From Bacillota bacterium (GTDB lineage Bacteria; Bacillota; Clostridia; Lachnospirales; Lachnospiraceae), in NCBI GenBank assembly GCA_023402845.1, contig JAEYFP010000060.1, forward strand, positions 1-58,026: a stretch of DNA of 58,026 bases, in the 5' to 3' direction. Positions 54,323-58,026 of this stretch are shown here, piece after piece. Within the stretch, counting starts at the first letter, position 1. Each line of letters starts with the position of its first letter. The notes beneath the pieces are model-generated. The model saw only the letters and a program-made list of their open reading frames with translations, had not been told where the DNA came from and did no database searches. A program made the position numbers and the translations under genes.

Positions 54323-54383
54323 TTGACAATTTCCAATTTAAAAAGTATACTATATATACTAAATTATTTATTTAGTATATATA
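54323..54383 (+). promoter_or_regulatory. Promoter with 13-bp palindrome, methyltransferase-TetR operon
   Basis: TTGACA (54323-54328) and TATACT (54346-54351) are 17 nt apart. The palindrome TATATATACTAAA-TTATTTA-TTTAGTATATATA (54351-54363 with 54371-54383) starts at the -10 box. It is a likely operator of the TetR protein encoded at 55361. The rest of 54050-54546 is AT-rich and shows no gene; a 62-residue open frame at 54187 overlaps this promoter. Confidence 0.75.
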
Positions 54384-54546
54384 AGAATTTATAATAAAAA
54401 TATTGCTGATATTGGGCGTTATAATTGTCCTATTCCTTTTGTTTTGCTGAAGATTGGGTGTCAGACTTGCGGAAACAATCAATTGAAACCCTGGGAGAAA
54501 AGCTGCATTGTCTGTAGTACAAATTTTAAGAATTGGAGTGAAGCGG

Positions 54547-55335
54547 ATGGAAACAAAAAACAGTACTAATTTATTGCCAATATCCGAAACATTATTTATT
54601 CCTTTGGTAGCGCGTGCTGCAGAAACAGCAAGGAATAACCCTGTCCTTTCAGATAAAAAGTCGGTGGAAATCCTTAAAACAATAAATCTGGGAAATAAAA
54701 TAACAGATGGGGGCCCTATATCAACATTAGGTATTCTATCGCGCACAAAGATTATTGATGATGCGGTAAAACGTATTCTTTTGCAAGATGCAAATACGAC
54801 AATTATTAATTTGGGGGCAGGATTAGACACTCGGGTAATCCGAGTAGATAACGGTCTTTTGAAATGGTATGATCTAGATTTGCCGGATGTGATTCAGTAC
54901 AGAAGTCAATTTTTTTCTAAAAATGACCGAATGCAAACTATCTCAAAATCTGTTCTGGATACAACATGGGCGGAAGAAATTAATTCTTACGAAAACCACA
55001 GGGTTATTATTATCGCCGAGGGTTTGCTTATGTATTTTCCCGAAGAAGACGTGTCAAAAACACTTACGCTTCTAGCAAATCATTTTCCGGGAGCCGATAT
55101 GTTTTTCGATGTTGTTCACAGCTATTTTATAAATAAAAAAATCAGCAGCACTTTTTTATGGGGAATTGATAATGCTGCAGATATTAAGAAATTACATCCT
55201 GCTGTGGAATTAGTTCAGTCATGGAGTGCCGGAAACCTTTTAAAAGCGCGGCAGCCTATGATACTTAGATTGCTAAACATTTTGCCTGCAACCAAAAACA
55301 GAAGCCAAATTCTACATATTCGGTTTAAGCAATAA
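54547..55335 (+). CDS. Class I SAM methyltransferase, LCMT/PPM1-like
   Basis: The product (262 residues from the ATG at 54547) has the leucine carboxyl methyltransferase-type motif I NLGAGLDTRV (about residue 84) and the following WYDLDLPDVI, and MYFPEEDV. Such enzymes methylate small acids or natural product intermediates; some are in resistance operons. The start has GGAGTG upstream, in contrast to the longer frame from 54508. It is followed 25 nt later by a TetR gene, so the pair is probably self-controlled and induced by a small molecule. It is AT-rich, perhaps acquired. Confidence 0.85.
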   Translation: METKNSTNLLPISETLFIPLVARAAETARNNPVLSDKKSVEILKTINLGNKITDGGPISTLGILSRTKIIDDAVKRILLQDANTTIINLGAGLDTRVIRVDNGLLKWYDLDLPDVIQYRSQFFSKNDRMQTISKSVLDTTWAEEINSYENHRVIIIAEGLLMYFPEEDVSKTLTLLANHFPGADMFFDVVHSYFINKKISSTFLWGIDNAADIKKLHPAVELVQSWSAGNLLKARQPMILRLLNILPATKNRSQILHIRFKQ

Positions 55336-55360
55336 TAACGGCTCACAGGAAGGTGATGAT

Positions 55361-55948
55361 ATGCCACGTTTTGGTAAAGATGAAAAGAAGCGAATCAATG
55401 AAAGACTTCTATCGGAGGGAGAAAAACTTTTTTCAACACACGGAATAAAAAAAGTTACCATTGATGATTTGGTAGCGGCAGTTGGGATTGCTAAGGCATC
55501 ATTTTATACATTTTATGAGAGTAAAGAATATTTGTATTTGGATATTGTTCAAAACATACAGCAAAAAATCTTCGCCGAGCTAGATAGCATTTTAGTATCC
55601 AACAAAAATTTACCAAGTGAGAAAAGAGTTTTACAAGTATTTGAAGCCATGAATGAAATGATGCTTCGATACCCTATTTTAATTTATATGGATACTGCTA
55701 CTATAGGGCTCATTGCCCGTAAGGTTTCAAAAGAACGGTTATCCGTTTTCCAAGAACAAAATTTTGATGCGGCTCAATCATTACTTAACCATGGTGTGCG
55801 TTTTTCCTGTGATATTCAGACCGCCTCCCATGCCTTTCAGGCAATCCTGCATAGTTGGATGTATCTGCGCGACAAAGGAGAAGAAATGCAATCTGCTGTA
55901 ACCAATATTCTTCTGCGCGGTGTTGTCAGCCAAATTGTTATTGGGTAG
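55361..55948 (+). CDS. TetR/AcrR-family transcriptional regulator
   Basis: The 195 residues start with the TetR helix-turn-helix (about 12-58: THGIKKVTIDDLVAAVGIAK then ASFYTFYESKEYLYLDI). The C-terminal ligand part (60-195) is diverse and gives no ligand. AGGAAGG precedes the ATG. It lies 25 nt after the methyltransferase gene and probably binds the palindrome at 54351-54383, repressing both genes. Confidence 0.9.
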   Translation: MPRFGKDEKKRINERLLSEGEKLFSTHGIKKVTIDDLVAAVGIAKASFYTFYESKEYLYLDIVQNIQQKIFAELDSILVSNKNLPSEKRVLQVFEAMNEMMLRYPILIYMDTATIGLIARKVSKERLSVFQEQNFDAAQSLLNHGVRFSCDIQTASHAFQAILHSWMYLRDKGEEMQSAVTNILLRGVVSQIVIG

Positions 55949-55961
55949 AAAGATATCTAGA

Positions 55962-56251
55962 GCAATATCCTCCCTCTTCAACCCCTGGCTGCGCCATTCT
56001 AACATGACTGTTGTTGGATCGTCAGAGAAAATATTATAAGTTTATTTTATTGGGTTACATGATAAATTTGAGCAGGAAGAAGAAAAGATTTTACAGGCAG
56101 CGATTTTTATTAAAAACTTACCAAGTAATTTATAGAGTGTGTGAACACAAGGCAATATCTTCCCCCTTATGCCCCCTAATTGCGCCATTGTAGCATAGCC
56201 GTTTGAGGATCGTCAAGGGAAAATATTATATGTTTATTTTATCGGATTATA
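55962..56251. repeat. Diverged pair of about 100-nt direct repeats
   Basis: The copy at 55962-56060 and the copy at 56152-56251 share GCAATATC, TGCGCCATT, GGATCGTCA, AAAATATTATA and TTTATTTTAT in the same order; about three quarters of the positions agree by eye. On the minus strand the second copy contains TTGACG-18 nt-TACAAT, a promoter-like pair. No open frame covers both. Nature unknown. The rest of 55949-56282 shows no gene. Confidence 0.6.
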
Positions 56252-56282
56252 TGTTTATTTTATTGGATTATATCTTTAAAAT

Positions 56283-56483
56283 TTAAATTCTATCATTTAA
56301 ATTTTTAATCATGTATTCGTAAATAGCATTCCCATCTTCCTGCTCTTGTAACTCCTTTGCTTCTCTTTCAGATAACTCCACTTTTTTTATTGTTGAAACC
56401 ATTTCTCCACTATCATATTGCATAAAATACTTTTCATCTTGCTTTATAATGGTAATTCCAAAATTAGAATATATTTGTTCCAT
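56283..56483 (-). CDS. Small protein, putative immunity to the upstream toxin
   Basis: The 66 residues are acidic and partly helical, with no recognised domain (YSNFGITIIKQDEKYFMQYD near the start, ELSEREAKELQEQED in the middle). AAAGGAG lies before the ATG. The gene starts 11 nt after the toxin gene on the same strand, the usual place of an immunity gene. The role is inferred from this position alone; the protein could also be an unrelated small regulator. Confidence 0.6.
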   Translation of the reverse strand: MEQIYSNFGITIIKQDEKYFMQYDSGEMVSTIKKVELSEREAKELQEQEDGNAIYEYMIKNLNDRI

Positions 56484-56494
56484 TTTGTTCTCCT

Positions 56495-58026
56495 TTACTT
56501 TTCCTTAAATATTGGTGTAGATATAAATTCCTTTGGCGACGGTGAATCAATTGTTGCTTCCGGTATTCCCCCGCCAGTACTTCCGCCTGGAATCCATTGT
56601 TCATTTGCTCCTAACTCATTTCCACTTGGCATCCTCAAATTATGTGGCTCTGGTATATCCAATCTAACTGGACTATTTCTCAATGTGCCTGGTTCTAAAC
56701 TTAGTAATTGTTCCAATTTTGCAACATTACCGTTTGCTTCTTGGATAATTTCATCTGCTATAGATTTTGGCATTATAAATGTTCCACCAGGTGGTCCCGC
56801 CTGTCCGGTTGGTGTTGATACACTAATTTTTGTAACTCCATTAGAAAATAAATCTAAATGAGCATCGATATACTCCTTGCTTAAATATGTTGCCGGGTCT
56901 GGGCGATATCCTTTATTGGTCAAAATAATGTCATTTATCTTTGGTTGATCTAAGCCGGCTTCTCTTAAATTTATCCACTTATTATATTTTACAGCATCTT
57001 CCGGTGACATTAAATCAGCCCAATTAGCTGCTTTAGAACCACCCTTAACACCAGCCCCCGAACCCTCTATCACATCATCAACAATCCCCGGACCACCCTC
57101 TATGCCCACAATCATACCACTTTTCTTCATCGCGGTATATCTTTTTATTAAGCTGATTCCTGCATATTCGGCTGCCATTCCGGCCATGATCCCCAGTACC
57201 ATGCCAGCCTCCTTAGGCAGGCCAAGCACATCAGCTCCCATAACCATTCCACTTGCCGCTGTCTGCTGCGCTCCCTGTACGATCATCACTTTCATGATCG
57301 TTTTAGCCGTGAAGCCTCCGGCCTTTGCCACCGCCCCCAGGCCCACTAAGGAGATTACCCCCTCTGCCAGAGCCATAATTCGCTCATTCTCCGTCAATTC
57401 CTCATCTGTAATGAAATCATACCCCGTCGCCGCTTTGATCAGCGGCAGGATCCCTAAACTCACCGCATCCAGTACCTCCGACACAAACTGCCTCACCGGC
57501 TGGTATTTCTTATTCTCATATTCTCCACTGTAGATTAACTCATGCATCTCCTCACTGTTCTGGCTTAGAAAATCCTGCAGTGTCTGGCCATCCTCTAACT
57601 GCGGCTTATAAAGGATATCCGTAAAGCCCACTACAAAGCTGGTCGTCTCTATTTTTTCTGAGTGATAGCCTACAAAGTCCTTGATTCCGATCCGCTCCTT
57701 CAGATCGGACTGCGCGGTTTCTCCTCCGCCAGGCTCCTTCAGGTGCAGCACACTGTTTACACCAAAACGGTTCTCTATCGTGATCTCATCCACCTTGATT
57801 CGACTCAGTGTCTCTAATGCCTTATTCCTGATCCCGATCATGAACTTATGATCCACATTTTCATACAGCTCGCTTCGCAGCAGGTTCGGATATGCCGCAA
57901 GTACTTTCATGTCTGCTTCTTCCCTTTCCAATTCCGGGCGAAGGGATTCATATCCGTGACCGTGAAATTCCTCCAGCGGCGTTTCAAACAGCGCCCTGTC
58001 TGCTTCCATAATAGCGTCATCCACAT
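56495..58026 (-). CDS. Polymorphic toxin, C-terminal part (partial at window edge)
   Basis: The frame is open to the window end and ends at 56495, giving about 510 residues without the N-terminus. Residues about 165-240 (TGYDFITDEELTENERIMAL) resemble the pre-toxin TG domain of secreted polymorphic toxins, followed by a hydrophobic Gly/Ala-rich stretch (about 200-290) that may be a membrane-interacting part. The last 190 residues form a separate domain (GGTFIMPKSIADEIIQEANG, RLDIPEPHNLRMPSGNELGA, QWIPGGSTGGG) that I cannot assign to a toxin class. A small gene follows at 11 nt. The trafficking domain lies beyond the window. Confidence 0.75.
   Translation of the reverse strand, partial: VDDAIMEADRALFETPLEEFHGHGYESLRPELEREEADMKVLAAYPNLLRSELYENVDHKFMIGIRNKALETLSRIKVDEITIENRFGVNSVLHLKEPGGGETAQSDLKERIGIKDFVGYHSEKIETTSFVVGFTDILYKPQLEDGQTLQDFLSQNSEEMHELIYSGEYENKKYQPVRQFVSEVLDAVSLGILPLIKAATGYDFITDEELTENERIMALAEGVISLVGLGAVAKAGGFTAKTIMKVMIVQGAQQTAASGMVMGADVLGLPKEAGMVLGIMAGMAAEYAGISLIKRYTAMKKSGMIVGIEGGPGIVDDVIEGSGAGVKGGSKAANWADLMSPEDAVKYNKWINLREAGLDQPKINDIILTNKGYRPDPATYLSKEYIDAHLDLFSNGVTKISVSTPTGQAGPPGGTFIMPKSIADEIIQEANGNVAKLEQLLSLEPGTLRNSPVRLDIPEPHNLRMPSGNELGANEQWIPGGSTGGGIPEATIDSPSPKEFISTPIFKEK

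Noticed and set aside
54187..54375. 62-codon frame before the methyltransferase
   Set aside because: It overlaps the promoter and palindrome, has no ribosome site and no family resemblance.

Overview
The window looks like chromosome from a mid/low-GC anaerobic clostridium, most likely Lachnospiraceae. The signs are two T-box leaders, Asn-tRNA made by GatCAB plus an archaeal-type AspRS, a trimeric bifurcating [FeFe] hydrogenase, an iron-sulfur L-serine dehydratase, a flavin reductase-rubredoxin fusion, a BMP-type nucleoside ABC importer and selenium/molybdenum hydroxylase accessory genes. Strong AGGAGG ribosome sites and TTGACA/TATAAT promoters are easy to see throughout.

Layout. 1-1300: MarR regulator, integrase remnant and tRNA-Trp. 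1389-6690: aspS-gatC-gatA-gatB under a T-box leader. 6707-9515: TrkA/TrkH potassium uptake. 9664-14963: Nudix hydrolase, then uncharacterised genes (a DUF5067-like membrane protein, a DUF6179-like protein, a TPR-DUF4037-DUF4125 fusion and a heptad-repeat coiled coil). 15118-19761: AraC regulator, sugar symporter and GH3 glycosidase. 19778-26089: polysaccharide deacetylase, then the BMP lipoprotein and its ABC ATPase and two permeases, split by a three-unit hairpin repeat array. 26228-31733: DegV, MGMT-like protein, DUF6311-like membrane protein, rubredoxin fusion, serine dehydratase. 31784-35355: PD-(D/E)XK-like sce7726 protein overlapping a YcaQ/AlkZ-type glycosylase, WYL regulator, peptidase E-like protein. 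35489-41421: TrpB-like enzyme with a Trp T-box, then hydCBA. 41627-43576: Fe-S aldo/keto reductase and a CAP-domain lipoprotein.

43583-53089 is a molybdenum/selenium hydroxylase accessory cluster: modB and modC without modA, a domain-swapped XdhC, a molybdopterin-binding protein, ygfK and ssnA, with a divergent YheO/DauR-type regulator. The hydroxylase itself is not in the window. The regulator's apparent leader carries a second three-unit repeat array.

53081 to the end is visibly more AT-rich and accessory: a serine hydrolase, a methyltransferase-TetR pair behind a promoter with a 13-bp palindrome, a diverged repeat pair, and the C-terminal part of a polymorphic toxin followed by a small putative immunity gene.

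The most unusual items are the two unrelated repeat arrays of almost identical period (123 and 122 nt), each ending at the ribosome site of a gene; the overlapping glycosylase/nuclease-like pair next to a WYL regulator; the TPR-nucleotidyltransferase fusion with its neighbours; and the toxin locus. All functions are read from sequence motifs and family knowledge; no database search was run.
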